Below, piece by piece: positions 33,366-43,887 of a DNA stretch of 64,000 bases (position 1 is its first letter; each line of letters opens with the position of its first letter). Both the position numbers and the translations under genes were made by a program. Origin of the DNA: Thermohalobaculum sp963700775. GTDB lineage: Bacteria; Pseudomonadota; Alphaproteobacteria; Rhodobacterales; Rhodobacteraceae. Where the stretch lies: the NCBI GenBank assembly GCA_963700775.1, contig CAVOYU010000006.1, positions 186,001-250,000 of the forward strand, given 5' to 3'. The notes under the pieces were generated by a model. That model saw only the letters and a list, made by a program, of their open reading frames with translations. It made no database searches and was not told the DNA's origin.

Positions 33366-35951
33366 TCAGTAGAGCCCGCCGGTTCCCAATCCGATGCCGC
33401 CGCCACCCGAGGGCGCCTTCGGCGGGCCCGGAAGCGAGGGCTCGACCGACCCCTGGTCGGCCGCGTTCCCCTGCTCGAAGATCGGATTGCCGTTCTCGTC
33501 GACGCCGAACGGCAGATCGCCTTCGGTCCCGCCGAAAAGGGTCTCGTCGCCGGAGAGCGCCGAGACTTCGCCATATAGCTCGGGCTCGCTGCCGCGCAGA
33601 AACAGCTCGGAGACCACGTTTGCACCCATGGCGTCGTCGGGCAGCCGCTCGCCGGTCTCGCGGTCGATCTTCACCATGATCAGGCCCATGCGGGTCGGTT
33701 CGCGGAACTCGCCGGCGGCGCGGTCCTTCATGGCCTCGACCATGAATTCCTTGAACACCGGGCCGCAGAGGGTGCCGCCATAGGCGCCCTTGCCCATCGG
33801 CTGCGGGTTGTCATAGCCGATGTAGCAACCGGCCACGAGGGTCGGAGTAAAGCCGATGAACCAGGCATCCTTGGCGTCGTTGGTGGTGCCGGTCTTGCCC
33901 GCGACCGGGAAGCCGAGATCGCCGACGGCCCGCGCCGCCGTACCGCGCAGGACCACGCCCTGGAGCATCGAGACCAGCTGATAGGCGGTCACCGGGTCCA
34001 TGATCTGCGAGCGCTGGTCGTAAAGCATCGGCGGCTCTGACGGCCGATAGGACGACTGCTCGCATTTCTCGCACAGGCGCGGATCGTGACGGAACATCGT
34101 GTGCCCGAGTCGGTCCTGCACCCGGTCGACGACCGTCGGGCGTACCCGCTTGCCGCCGTTGGCGAACATCCCGTAGGCGGCCACCATCTGGTAGAGTGTC
34201 GTCTCGCCCGCTCCAAGCGCATAGGACAGGTGATACGGCATGTTCTCGTAGACGCCGAAGCGCTCGGCATAGTCGGCGACCCGGTCCATGCCGATTGCCT
34301 GCGAGATCCGCACGGTCATCAGATTGCGTGACAGTTCCAGCCCGAGGCGAAGCGGCGAGGGCCCGTAGAACTTGTCGGACGAGTTCTTCGGCCGCCAGTC
34401 GTCCTGACCCTCCTGCCGGACCACCACCGGGGCATCGAGAACGACGGTGGCCGGTGTGTAGCCGGCGTCGAGCGCGGCAGCATAGACGAAGGGCTTGAAT
34501 GCCGAGCCCGGCTGGCGCAGGGCCTGGGTGGCGCGGTTGAACACGCTCTCCTCGAAGGAAAAGCCCCCCTGCATCGCCAGGACGCGGCCGGAGAACGGGT
34601 CCATCGACATGAAGGCGCCTTGAACCTCCGGGATCTGGCGCAGCGCCCAGTCCTTGCCGGCTTCGCCACGCGACACGTAGATCACGTCGCCGGGCTGCCA
34701 AAGGTCCGAGGGACTCCGCGGCGCGCCGCGCCTGTCGTCCTTGCGCTGGACCGCCTGAACCCATTTCTCGTCTGCAAGCCTGAGCTGCGCCTTACCGTCG
34801 CCTTCAAGCCCCTCGACTCCCACGGTCGCGGTGGACTTGCCTGTGCCCAGCACCACGGCCGGGAACCAGCCGGGAATGTCGCGGGGCATCGCCACCGTCG
34901 CGAGAAGGTCCCGCCAGCCATCGGTGGCACCGCCGGCGATCGCCTCGACAATCGCCCACGGTCCCCGGTAGACGCCTTTGTCCCGGTCATATTGCTCAAG
35001 CCCGTTGCGCAGTGCACGGGCGGCAATCTCCTGAAGCTCCGGATCGATGGTGGCGCGCACGGTGAGGCCGCCCTCGAACAGCTCGTCCTCTCCAACCTCC
35101 GACGAGAGCTGCCGTCGTACCTCCTCGCTGAAATAGCTCGGCCGCGCATTGGCCAGAACGCCGGGGCGCGCCTTGCCGACAATTGTCTCCAGCGGACGCG
35201 CCTTGGCGGCCTCGGCGTCCGCGCGCGAGATATAGCCGTTCTGCGTCATCTCCTCGAGGACGTAGTTCCGTCGCGCCACGGCGCGTTCATGTTCGCGCAC
35301 CGGGTGGAGGCTGGACGGCGCCTTCGGCAGCGCCGCCAGATAGGCCGCCTCGTCTGCGGTCAGTTCCTCCAGCGTCTTGCCGAAGTAGACCTGTGACGCC
35401 GCCACGACGCCATAGCTGTTCTGACCGAGGAAGATGTCGTTGAGATATAGCTCGAGCACCTGCTCCTTGGGCAGGGCGGCGGAAATGCGTACCGCGAGGA
35501 TCGCTTCCTTGACCTTGCGCTCTATGTCCCGCTCGTTGCCGACGAGGAAATTCTTGATCACCTGCTGGGTGATGGTCGAGGCGCCGGAAAGCCGCGCCGG
35601 CTGCCCGGCGGCGCGCGCCATCGCGAAGCGGGTCACCGCCTTGGCGATGCCAACCGCATCGACGCCCGGATGGGTGTAGAAGTTCTTGTCCTCGGCCGAG
35701 ATGAAGGCGTCCTTCACAAGGGCCGGGATTTCGTCGACCGGCACGAAGATGCGCTTCTCGCGATAGAACTCGGCGATCACGTCGCCTTCGCCGGAGTAGA
35801 CACGGCTGACCATCTTCGGCTGGTAATCGGCCAGTTCGTCGTGCTTCGGCAGGTCATTGCCGTAGATATGCACCATCGCGGCGATGCCGCCGACAGCGAA
35901 GATCAGGCCATTGCTGGCCAGGCTGAACAGGGTGCCGATAAACCGGATCAT
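33366..35951 (-). CDS. mrcA: Penicillin-binding protein 1A (bifunctional glycosyltransferase/transpeptidase)
   Basis: 861 residues. One N-terminal membrane span (about 8-30) anchors it. The glycosyltransferase (GT51) domain has AEDKNFYTHPGVD with the catalytic Glu, and GASTITQQVIKNFLVG. An OB-like insert follows. The transpeptidase has PGSAFKPF (Ser-x-x-Lys), LELSRNLMTV (SxN) and VAGKTGTTNDAKD (KTG). It polymerises and cross-links peptidoglycan in the periplasm. The order amidase-PBP1A-...-prfB is a familiar alphaproteobacterial one. Confidence 0.96.
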   Translation of the reverse strand: MIRFIGTLFSLASNGLIFAVGGIAAMVHIYGNDLPKHDELADYQPKMVSRVYSGEGDVIAEFYREKRIFVPVDEIPALVKDAFISAEDKNFYTHPGVDAVGIAKAVTRFAMARAAGQPARLSGASTITQQVIKNFLVGNERDIERKVKEAILAVRISAALPKEQVLELYLNDIFLGQNSYGVVAASQVYFGKTLEELTADEAAYLAALPKAPSSLHPVREHERAVARRNYVLEEMTQNGYISRADAEAAKARPLETIVGKARPGVLANARPSYFSEEVRRQLSSEVGEDELFEGGLTVRATIDPELQEIAARALRNGLEQYDRDKGVYRGPWAIVEAIAGGATDGWRDLLATVAMPRDIPGWFPAVVLGTGKSTATVGVEGLEGDGKAQLRLADEKWVQAVQRKDDRRGAPRSPSDLWQPGDVIYVSRGEAGKDWALRQIPEVQGAFMSMDPFSGRVLAMQGGFSFEESVFNRATQALRQPGSAFKPFVYAAALDAGYTPATVVLDAPVVVRQEGQDDWRPKNSSDKFYGPSPLRLGLELSRNLMTVRISQAIGMDRVADYAERFGVYENMPYHLSYALGAGETTLYQMVAAYGMFANGGKRVRPTVVDRVQDRLGHTMFRHDPRLCEKCEQSSYRPSEPPMLYDQRSQIMDPVTAYQLVSMLQGVVLRGTAARAVGDLGFPVAGKTGTTNDAKDAWFIGFTPTLVAGCYIGYDNPQPMGKGAYGGTLCGPVFKEFMVEAMKDRAAGEFREPTRMGLIMVKIDRETGERLPDDAMGANVVSELFLRGSEPELYGEVSALSGDETLFGGTEGDLPFGVDENGNPIFEQGNAADQGSVEPSLPGPPKAPSGGGGIGLGTGGLY

Positions 35952-36080
35952 GACGTTGCCGCCGCAGTCTCCGCTGTCTCTTCGCCTTCCGGCCGGGGCC
36001 TGAGGCCGCCTGGCCGCACCGGTATCCTGCCGGAAAGACAGGGTCGAGACGCCTCCTTTAAGCCCTTTGCGGCCGGGATG

Positions 36081-36860
36081 CTACTTTTTTGGCGCCAGAA
36101 AGCCTGGACTAGCCCGCTGGCTCCAGAGCGCGATGCCGCGAGCAAGAGCGGCCGCGGCGCGGGCGCGCCAGGCGTCCGATTGCAGCCGCTCGCGGTCGGA
36201 CTCGTTGCTCATGTAGCCGAGTTCGACCAGCACGGACGGCAGTTCGGGCGCCTTCAGGATCCGGAAATTCGCGGTGCGGTGCGGTGCCGTCGCGAGCAGC
36301 GGGATCTCGCCGGCCATCGCCTCGATCAGGGCATTCGCGAGCTTGTTGTCCTCGTCGGCGGTGCCACGCCGCGCGAGGTCCACCAATAGCCCCGCAAGGT
36401 CATCCGATTCGCCTGCGAGCGGGACGCCGCCGATGATGTCTGACCGGTTCTCCCGCTCGGCGAGCGCGACGGCAGCCTCGTCGCTGGCCTCGGCAGAGAG
36501 CGTATAGACATGGGCGCCTTCGGCGATTCCCTCCTCGGTCTTATCGGCGTGGAGCGAGATGATCAGGTTCGCTCCGGCGGCGCGGGCGCGCCGGATGCGC
36601 TCGCGAAGGGTGAGGAAACTGTCATCGTCGCGCACCAGATATGCCCGCAGCCCCGGCGTGCCGTCGATCAGCCCGGCAAGCTGCCGCGCGAAGTCGAGCA
36701 CGATCTCCTTTTCGACCAGCCCGCCGGCGCTCGCGCCAGGATCGATGCCGCCATGGCCGGGGTCGATGGCGACCACGGCCTCGGCGCCTCGGACAGGCCC
36801 GGAAACAAGCCCTGTCAACAGGATAGCGGCTGCCAACGCTGCTGGTAAAGTATGGCGCAT
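36081..36860 (-). CDS. N-acetylmuramoyl-L-alanine amidase (Amidase_3, AmiC-like) without AMIN domain
   Basis: 259 residues. After a signal peptide (about 1-25) the catalytic domain starts at once: AIDPGHGGIDPGA with zinc His36, Glu50 in GLVEKEIV, the third ligand His in IISLHADK, and the catalytic Glu in VLVELGYMSNESD. It cleaves the amide between muramic acid and the stem peptide to separate daughter cells. E. coli AmiC and many alphaproteobacterial homologues have an extra N-terminal AMIN targeting domain, which is absent here. It lies 129 bases upstream of PBP1A on the same strand. Confidence 0.93.
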   Translation of the reverse strand: MRHTLPAALAAAILLTGLVSGPVRGAEAVVAIDPGHGGIDPGASAGGLVEKEIVLDFARQLAGLIDGTPGLRAYLVRDDDSFLTLRERIRRARAAGANLIISLHADKTEEGIAEGAHVYTLSAEASDEAAVALAERENRSDIIGGVPLAGESDDLAGLLVDLARRGTADEDNKLANALIEAMAGEIPLLATAPHRTANFRILKAPELPSVLVELGYMSNESDRERLQSDAWRARAAAALARGIALWSQRASPGFLAPKK

Positions 36861-36931
36861 ACGCCGCGTCTCCGCCCTGCTGCCTCTCCCCGTCAGAAGC
36901 TATCACGATGCGGATGCTTGCGAAAATCCGT

Positions 36932-36960
36932 TTGTCATAATGGCGGCGCTTCTCTATATG
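36932..36960 (+). promoter_or_regulatory. Promoter of rne
   Basis: TTGTCA (36932-36937) and TATATG (36955-36960) with exactly 17 bases between give a sigma-70-type promoter. The start would be near 36967, leaving a leader of about 365 bases before the rne ATG at 37335. The gap 36861-37334 holds nothing else I recognise; long leaders that feed back on RNase E are known for this gene. Confidence 0.55.
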
Positions 36961-37334
36961 CAGGCATTGGGCTGAACTGCCCGGACCCTTAGCCGGAACG
37001 GTCGCACTCTCGCCCTTTCCCGGGTTCGGCGCAAATCATCGGTTTCGGCGCCATTCGCGATGCTGCGCTGGACGCACTGCGCGAACGACCGGATCGGATG
37101 AAAGAAGTCCTGTAAACCGTGCTGGGCACGGGGTTATTCACTGCGCCAAGTAACTGGCGCCCGGACAAAGAACGCGATGCAACACCCACGCACAGGATGG
37201 TCGAACCGAGACAGGGGCGGGACTCTCGATGCCCGTCTTCCCGGTGCGCCCGGGGGCCAGATCGCACAGCATGAAAGATACCATCCCGCCGCCTCGCGGC
37301 CTGAGCCGGAGCGCGTCGGGTGGTCAGGACATAC

Positions 37335-40300
37335 ATGGCAACGAAAATGCTCATCGACGCCACACACCCGGAGGAGACCCGGGTCGTCGTGGTTGACGGA
37401 AACAAGGTTGAAGACTTCGACTTCGAGTCGATCAACAAGCGCCAGCTAGCCGGCAATATCTATCTCGCGAAAATCACCAGGGTCGAGCCCTCGCTCCAGG
37501 CTGCGTTCGTCGATTACGGCGGCAACCGGCACGGTTTCCTCGCCTTCTCGGAAGTCCATCCCGACTACTACCAGATCCCGGTCGCCGACCGCGAGGCGCT
37601 GATCGCCGAGGAAGCCGCCGAGCAGGAGCGCGCCGCCTCACGCGAACAGGCGCGCGAGGATGCCGCTCACCGCGCCGCCGAAGGCAGGTCCGACAGCGAC
37701 AGCAAGGAGGACGGCAAGGGCAAGGGCCGTTCGCGCCGCCGCAAGCGCGGCGGTCGCGGCAACGACAAATCTGCTGTGGGCGAGGGCGGCAATGGCAACG
37801 TCAAGGGCCTCGAGGTCATTGACCTCGAGGATGACGAGACGGCCGCCGAGACAAATGTCGAGGCCAAGCCGCGAACCGTGCGTGGCCTCGAGATCGCAGG
37901 TCCCGACGGCGACGCTGCCGACGATGCGCCCGATTCCGACGCGGTCGAATTCGGCGCCCGGCGCTGCCACTCCGGGAGATGCTGCCGACACGGTCATATC
38001 CGAGGTTCAGAAGGGGGCGGAATTTGACGCGCGAACCCCGGACGAAGCCGCCGCGGACGCGGATGGTGCGCACGATGAAGCAGACGCCGGGGAAGGCCCG
38101 AAATCGATTGCCGAAAGTGCCGGCCTCGACGGCGATGACGACTTCGATCTCCGAGGAAGTCGCCGACGCCGGGGGCGAAGGCGAGGATAGCGACACCGGT
38201 GCAGGCGGCGACGAAGGCGACACCGCCGTTCTCGACCGCGATGCCGACGCCGATCCGGATGCGCAGCCGGAGGCCCCGCAGGACAGGCGCCGCCGCCGCG
38301 GCCGGTCTCGCGACCGGAAGTCCGGCGCCGCCGAGGACAAGGCACCGCGCGAGAAGGCCGCCGACAAGCCTGCCGCCGAGAAACCCGCGGGCGACAAACC
38401 GGCGGGCGACAAGCCCGCGGATGCCGAGCAAACCGTCGAGTCGATCGGCGACGATTTGCGCGAGGAAGCGGCCAAGATCCGCGCCCGGCACCGCCAGCGC
38501 TACAAGATCCAGGACGTCATAAAGGTCCGGCAGATCATGCTGGTCCAGGTCGTCCGCGAGGAGCGGGGCAACAAGGGTGCGGCGCTGACCACCTACCTCT
38601 CGCTCGCAGGGCGTTACTGCGTGCTGATGCCGAACACGGCGCGGGGCGGTGGCATCAGCCGCAAGATCACCTCGGCCGGCGACCGCAAGCGCCTGCGCGA
38701 CATCACCGACGAGCTCGAGGTGCCGCAGGGCATGGGGCTGATCGTGCGCACCGCCGGCGCCGAGCGGACCCGGGCCGAGATCAAGCGCGACTACGAGTTC
38801 CTGATCCGCCAGTGGGACCAGATCCGCGAGCTGACCCTGAAGTCGATCGCACCGACGCTGATCTACGAGGAAGGCTCGCTGATCAAGCGCTCGATTCGCG
38901 ACCTCTATTCGAAGGAGATCGATTCGATCCTGGTCGAAGGGGACGTCGGGTACCGCGAGGCCAAGGACTACATGAAGATGCTCATGCCGTCCCACGCCAA
39001 GAACGTGCAGCAATATGCCGAGCAGATCCCGCTGTTCATCCGATATCAGGTCGAGAGCTACCTGAACGGCATGTTCAACCCGATCGTGCAGTTGAAGTCG
39101 GGCGGCTACATCGTGATCGGCATCACCGAGGCGCTGGTGGCGATCGATGTGAACTCCGGGCGCTCGACCAGGGAATCCTCGATCGAAGAGACGGCGCTGA
39201 AGACCAATCTCGAGGCGGCGGACGAGGTTTCGCGCCAGCTCCGGCTGCGCGATCTTGCCGGGCTGATTGTCATCGACTTCATCGACATGGAGGACAACCG
39301 GAACAATCGGGCCGTCGAGAAACGGATGAAGGACCGGCTGAAGACCGACCGGGCCCGCATCCAGGTCGGCCGCATCTCGCCCTTCGGGCTCATGGAGATG
39401 TCCCGCCAGCGGCTGCGGCCGGGGATGCTCGAGGCGACGACCCAGCCCTGCCCGCACTGCCATGGCCGCGGACTGATCCGCTCGGATGAGAACATGGCGC
39501 TCTCGATTCTTCGCGAGGTCGAGGAAGAAGGCGTGCGCGGCAGGTCCAACGAGATCACGGTGACCGCGCCGGTCGGCATCGCGAACTACATCATGAACGC
39601 GAAGCGGGCCCATCTCGGGCAGATCGAGCAACGCTACGGGATTGCGGTCAGCGTCCTGGGCGATCCCGACCTGACCAGCCCCGAATTCAGGGTCGAGCGT
39701 TCGCGCAGCGCCGCACCGCGTCCGCCCGCACCGGCCGAAGCCGTGGTTACGGCCGAGACCGCGGCGGCGGTGTCCGAGCCCGAGACGGGCGACGAGGACG
39801 ACGACGCGCCGGAGCAGGCGGCGACGCCGCAGAAGCAGGCCGCCGCGGATGACCGCCAGGGAGGCCGTTCGCGTCGCCGGCGTGGCCGGAGGGGCGGGCA
39901 GCGGCGACGGCGCGATGGCGAGATCGAGGGCGGCGAGGATGGGGCCGAAGCACCCGTACAATCCGAAGCTGCGAAAGGCACCGACGAGGCTGAGGCCGAC
40001 GACAAGGCGGGCGGACGGAGATCCCGCCGGCGCCGCCGCGGCCGCCGTAACGGCCAAGAGGGCGAGGCGCGGACGGCCGAGGGCGGAGATTTCGGGCGAC
40101 GATTCCTTCGCGCCGGGAGACGAAGCAGCCGAGGATGCCGCCGCGATGATGGCAGGCGGCGAGGCGGACGCGGTGTCCGGGCAGATCTCCGAATCGGACA
40201 TCGAGCCGACCGATGGCATGCCGGCGACCGAGGCAGATCTCGCGCCCGTCGCGCAGCCGAAGCCTGATGCGCCCGTGTCCCGCGAACCGGCCGCCGAACC

Positions 40301-40478
40301 CTTGGCGGCATTGGCCGAGGAAGTACCTCCGGTGCCCGCCGAAGAGGAGCCTGCGGCCGCCGAGCCGGATTCCGTACCGCCGAAGCGCGAGCCGGAGATG
40401 GCTTCAGCCGAGCCCCCTGCCCCGACACCGGAAGGACCGCCGCAGCCGAAGCGGCGCGGCTGGTGGCAGCGGGGCTGA
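37335..40478 (+). CDS. rne: Ribonuclease E, frame broken at three places
   Basis: About 1046 residues after correction. It starts canonically (MATKMLIDATHPEETRVVVV). The S1 domain is split by a charged, Arg- and Asp/Glu-rich insert from about residue 95 to 370, as in alphaproteobacteria, then resumes at YKIQDVIKVRQIMLVQV. Catalytic Asp residues lie in VAIDVNSGRST and VIDFIDMEDN; the zinc-link reads CPHCHGRG. The C-terminal half is alternately acidic and Arg-rich, the usual RNA- and partner-binding tail. Extra bases at the CCC 37957-37959, the CC at 38151-38152 and the GGG at 40094-40096 each shift the frame by one; deleting them restores one reading frame. AGGA lies eight bases before the ATG. 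Confidence 0.95.
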
Positions 40479-40482
40479 CCGG

Positions 40483-41652
40483 TCAGTCCTGCCCGGCACC
40501 GGATTTAATGAAACCGGCGAGCCGGCGGATGCCTTCGGCGATGCGCTCCGGCGACTGAGCAAAGGACAGGCGCATCGTCGCCTGTCCGCGCGCCGGGTCG
40601 AAATCGAGACCCGGCGTGGCGGCCACGCCGCCCTCTTGCAGCAACCGCGCGCAGAATTCTCGGCTGTCATTTGTCAGACGTGAAACGCCCGCATAGACGT
40701 AGAATGCGCCGTCCGCCGGAGAAATGTCGGTGAAGCCAAGTCCCGGCAGCGCCGACATCAATGCGTTCCGGTTCTGCGCATATGCGGTCAGGTGACCGGC
40801 AACCTCGGCCTCCCCCTCGGGCGTAAGCGCCCCGATGGCGGCTATCTGGCTGGCGTGACTCGGGCAGATGAACAGGTTCTGCGCGAGGTTCTGCACCGTT
40901 CGCACGAACCGCTCCGGCACCACCATCCAGCCGATCCGCCAGCCGGTCATCGCAAAATACTTCGAGAAGCTGTTGATGACGACGACCTGGTCGGTCAATT
41001 CCAGCGCCGATACCGCCGGGGCTTCGTAGGTAAGCCCATGGTAGATCTCGTCCGAGATCAGCGCGATGCCCTTCGACTCGCAGTGCCGCACCAGGGCCGC
41101 CAGTGCCTCCCGGTCGAGCATCGTGCCGGTCGGATTGGCCGGACTCGCGACCAGTAGGCCATCGAGCCGGCCGCCGGCCCGGTCGAGCAGGTCCGGCGTC
41201 GGCTGGTAGCGAGAGGCAAGCTCGGCCTCGATTCGTACCGGCTCCAGTCCCAACGTGCCGAGAATGTTGCGATAGCAGGGGTATCCGGGGTCGGCAATCG
41301 CTACCCGGTCGCCCACATCGAACAGTGTCAGGAATGCAAGCATGAAGCCCGCGGAGGATCCGGCAGTGACCACGATCCGTTCGGGGTCGAGGTCGAGCCC
41401 GTGGCGCCGGCGGTAAAGAAACGCGATCTCGCGGCGCAATGCCGCAAGCCCCAGCCCCTGCGTGTAGCCCAGCGTGTCACCCCGGCCCATCGCGGCCGTC
41501 AGCGCCTCGCGCGCGGCCCTGGGCGCCCCGAATGCAGGCTCGCCGAGCTCCATGTGGACCACATCGCCGCCGCGCGCCTCGAGCGTCTGGGCGGAGGCAA
41601 GCACGTCCATGGCGATGAACGGTGCGGTCTGGCTGCGGCTTGAAATCTTCAC
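40483..41652 (-). CDS. PLP-dependent class I/II aminotransferase
   Basis: 389 residues, fold type I. It shows HMELGEPAFGAP (substrate-binding start), LGYTQGLGLAALR, the PLP pocket ASPANPTGTMLD and LISDEIYHGLTYE, the Schiff-base Lys in NSFSKYFAMTGWRIGWMV, and the carboxylate-binding Arg in TMRLSFAQSPE. Such enzymes transfer amino groups between amino and 2-oxo acids; the substrate (aspartate, alanine, aromatic) is not clear. It is convergent with rne, with a four-base gap, and divergent from the M48 protease. Confidence 0.88.
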   Translation of the reverse strand: MKISSRSQTAPFIAMDVLASAQTLEARGGDVVHMELGEPAFGAPRAAREALTAAMGRGDTLGYTQGLGLAALRREIAFLYRRRHGLDLDPERIVVTAGSSAGFMLAFLTLFDVGDRVAIADPGYPCYRNILGTLGLEPVRIEAELASRYQPTPDLLDRAGGRLDGLLVASPANPTGTMLDREALAALVRHCESKGIALISDEIYHGLTYEAPAVSALELTDQVVVINSFSKYFAMTGWRIGWMVVPERFVRTVQNLAQNLFICPSHASQIAAIGALTPEGEAEVAGHLTAYAQNRNALMSALPGLGFTDISPADGAFYVYAGVSRLTNDSREFCARLLQEGGVAATPGLDFDPARGQATMRLSFAQSPERIAEGIRRLAGFIKSGAGQD

Positions 41653-41755
41653 GATCAGTTTCCTTATCTGTCATGGTGGCCGATGTTATGGTTCTATGCC
41701 CGCCGATCCGGTCGCGACAACCAGGCCGGCACCCGCGGAGCGAGGAGATCAGTCA

Positions 41756-43087
41756 GTGCAGTACCTGACCAGACTTACCCTGGCAGCCGTGACGGCGGCT
41801 GTGCTGGGCGCTTCTCCCGGGCTTGCGTCGGCGATGGGGCTCATCCGCGACGCCGAGATCGAGCGCACGCTCAAGAACATGTCCGCGCCGATCTTCCGGG
41901 CTGCCGGATATGGCCCCGATGGCATCAACATCTACATCCTGAACGACAGCAGCATTAACGCCTTCGTCGCCGGCGGAACGAACATGTTCCTGCATTCCGG
42001 ACTGCTGATCACCCTCGAGACTCCCGACGAGCTGCTCGGCGTGATCGCCCACGAAACCGGCCACATCGCGGGCGGGCACGAGGCACGGCGGGCGATCAAC
42101 ATCCGCAATGCCCGCGGTCCGGCGCTCCTCGGAGCACTGCTCGCGGTCGCCGCCGGGGTTGCCGGCAGCGGCGCAGCCGGAACGGCTGCCCTGGCAGGCA
42201 GCCAGTCTGCCATCCTCCGGACCCTGCTCAGCTACAACAGGGGCGAGGAGGCGGCGGCAGACCAGGCTGCACTGAGCTATCTCGAACAGGCCGGCGACAG
42301 CCCGGAAGGCCTGCTGAAGGTACTGGAGCGCTTTCGCGGCCAGGAGGTCCTTAGCGTCGGCAACATCGACCCCTTCATCCTAACCCATCCGCTCAGCACC
42401 GAACGGCTGCAACTGATTGAGCGCAGAGTCGACGAGGCGAAGACACACCAATTCAAGGACGATCCCGAGCGGGACTACTGGCATGCCCGCATGCGCGCGA
42501 AGCTGCACGGGTTTCTCGACAACCCGGAACGCGTGCTCGACGAGCTGGAGGGCGAGCCCGAGACCGAGGTAAACCTCTACGCCAGAACGTTGGCGCTCTA
42601 CCGCTTGCCAGATATCAAGGCCGCGATGGCGTCCGTCGACCGGCTGATGAAGATGCGCCCGGGCGATCCCTTCTATACCGAACTCAAGGGCCAGTTCCTG
42701 TTCGAGACGGGTCGGCCGGATGAAGCGGTTCCGCTCTACCGCGAGGCGGTGCGTCTTGCGCCGGGAGAACCGCTGCTGGAGGCCGGGCTGGGGCGCACGC
42801 TGCTGGCACTGAACCAGCCCAAGGCCGACAAGGAAGCTTTGCAGGTGTTGCAGAAGGCGCGCGACCGTGATCTTGGTGACGCCTTGGCGCTCCGCGACCT
42901 CGCGACCGCCTACTCCCGTGCGGGAGACGATGGAATGGCCGCCCTCGCGACGGCGGAGCGCTATGCGCTGACCGGCCGCAAGGAGGATGCAGCCTTGTTC
43001 GCGAAGCGCGCCGCGGCGGCGCTGCCGGAAGGCTCTCCCGGCTGGCTCAGGGCACAGGATATCCTGGCGCTCAAGATCGACGAATGA
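41756..43087 (+). CDS. M48-family periplasmic metalloprotease with TPR repeats (BepA/YfgC-like)
   Basis: 443 residues. A signal peptide covers about residues 1-26. The zinc site is HETGH (residues 99-103) with a downstream Glu in NRGEEAAADQAAL. Residues about 250-430 form TPR-like helix pairs, for example FLFETGRPDEAVPLYREAVRLAPGEPLLEAGLG. BepA-like enzymes check outer-membrane protein assembly. The GTG at 41756 is chosen as start because AGGAGA precedes it and the signal peptide then begins properly; an ATG at 41696 would add a non-signal stretch. Its stop overlaps the DsbA-type gene (ATGA). Confidence 0.9.
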   Translation: MQYLTRLTLAAVTAAVLGASPGLASAMGLIRDAEIERTLKNMSAPIFRAAGYGPDGINIYILNDSSINAFVAGGTNMFLHSGLLITLETPDELLGVIAHETGHIAGGHEARRAINIRNARGPALLGALLAVAAGVAGSGAAGTAALAGSQSAILRTLLSYNRGEEAAADQAALSYLEQAGDSPEGLLKVLERFRGQEVLSVGNIDPFILTHPLSTERLQLIERRVDEAKTHQFKDDPERDYWHARMRAKLHGFLDNPERVLDELEGEPETEVNLYARTLALYRLPDIKAAMASVDRLMKMRPGDPFYTELKGQFLFETGRPDEAVPLYREAVRLAPGEPLLEAGLGRTLLALNQPKADKEALQVLQKARDRDLGDALALRDLATAYSRAGDDGMAALATAERYALTGRKEDAALFAKRAAAALPEGSPGWLRAQDILALKIDE

Positions 43088-43887
43088 ACAACTGGAAACC
43101 AGGGAGAACCCCGAGAATGCTCCGACTGATCGCCTCCATAGCGCTTGCTGCCACCATCGCGCTCCCTGTTGCCGCCCAGGCGCAGGATCAGTCGCGCCCT
43201 GCCCTGTCGGACATGTCCGAGATCGAGCGCGAGGCGCTGCGGACCGAGATCCGGGCCTATCTGCTCGAGCATCCGGAGGTGCTGGCCGAGGCGATCCAGG
43301 TTCTGGAGCAACGCCGCGCCGCCGACCGCGATGCGGCCGATGCGGCGCTCATCGCGGCTCATACCGATGCCCTGTTCGCCGACGGAAACTCATGGGTCGG
43401 CGGCAACCCTGACGGAGACATCACGCTCGTCGAGTTCACCGACTACCGCTGCGGCTACTGCAAGCGCGCACATCCCGAGATCAAGGAATTACTCGAGCGG
43501 GACGGCAACATCCGCTACGTGATCAAGGAATTCCCGATCCTCGGACCGGACTCGGTCGCCGCTGCACGCATGGCGCAGGCAGCACTTGAGCTTGACCCGG
43601 CGCGCTATGGCGCCCTGCATGACGAACTGATGGCATTTGACGGATCGCTGAACGAAGCCGCAGCCTATCAGGTTGCCGGCAGCGTCGGCTACGACATCGC
43701 CGCACTCAAGGAGCGGGCCGCCAGCAAGGAAGTCGGCATGCGCCTCGGCGACAATCATGCGCTCGCCCGTTCGCTCGGCCTCGAGGGAACGCCCAGCTTC
43801 GTGGTCGGAAAGCAGATCCTGCGCGGCTACCTGCCGCTGGAGGACATGCTCGACGTCATCGCCGACGCGCGCGCGGCCACGAACTGA
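43084..43887 (+). CDS. DsbA-family thiol:disulfide oxidoreductase (Com1/ScsC-like)
   Basis: 267 residues from the first ATG. A signal peptide ends near VAAQAQ; an N-terminal helix rich in Arg and Ala follows, then a thioredoxin domain with the active pair Cys123-Gly-Tyr-Cys126 and the cis-Pro loop EGTPSFVVG. It oxidises or isomerises disulfides in the periplasm. The ATG at 43084 overlaps the stop of the M48 protease, while the ATG at 43117 (MLRLIAS) has GGGAGA upstream and gives a neater signal peptide; either may be used. Coupling to the protease suggests a joint role in envelope protein quality. Confidence 0.9.
   Translation: MNNWKPGRTPRMLRLIASIALAATIALPVAAQAQDQSRPALSDMSEIEREALRTEIRAYLLEHPEVLAEAIQVLEQRRAADRDAADAALIAAHTDALFADGNSWVGGNPDGDITLVEFTDYRCGYCKRAHPEIKELLERDGNIRYVIKEFPILGPDSVAAARMAQAALELDPARYGALHDELMAFDGSLNEAAAYQVAGSVGYDIAALKERAASKEVGMRLGDNHALARSLGLEGTPSFVVGKQILRGYLPLEDMLDVIADARAATN

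Noticed and set aside
37994..40219. 741-residue minus-strand frame opposite rne
   Set aside because: It is antisense to the RNase E catalytic domain, whose motifs are unmistakable.
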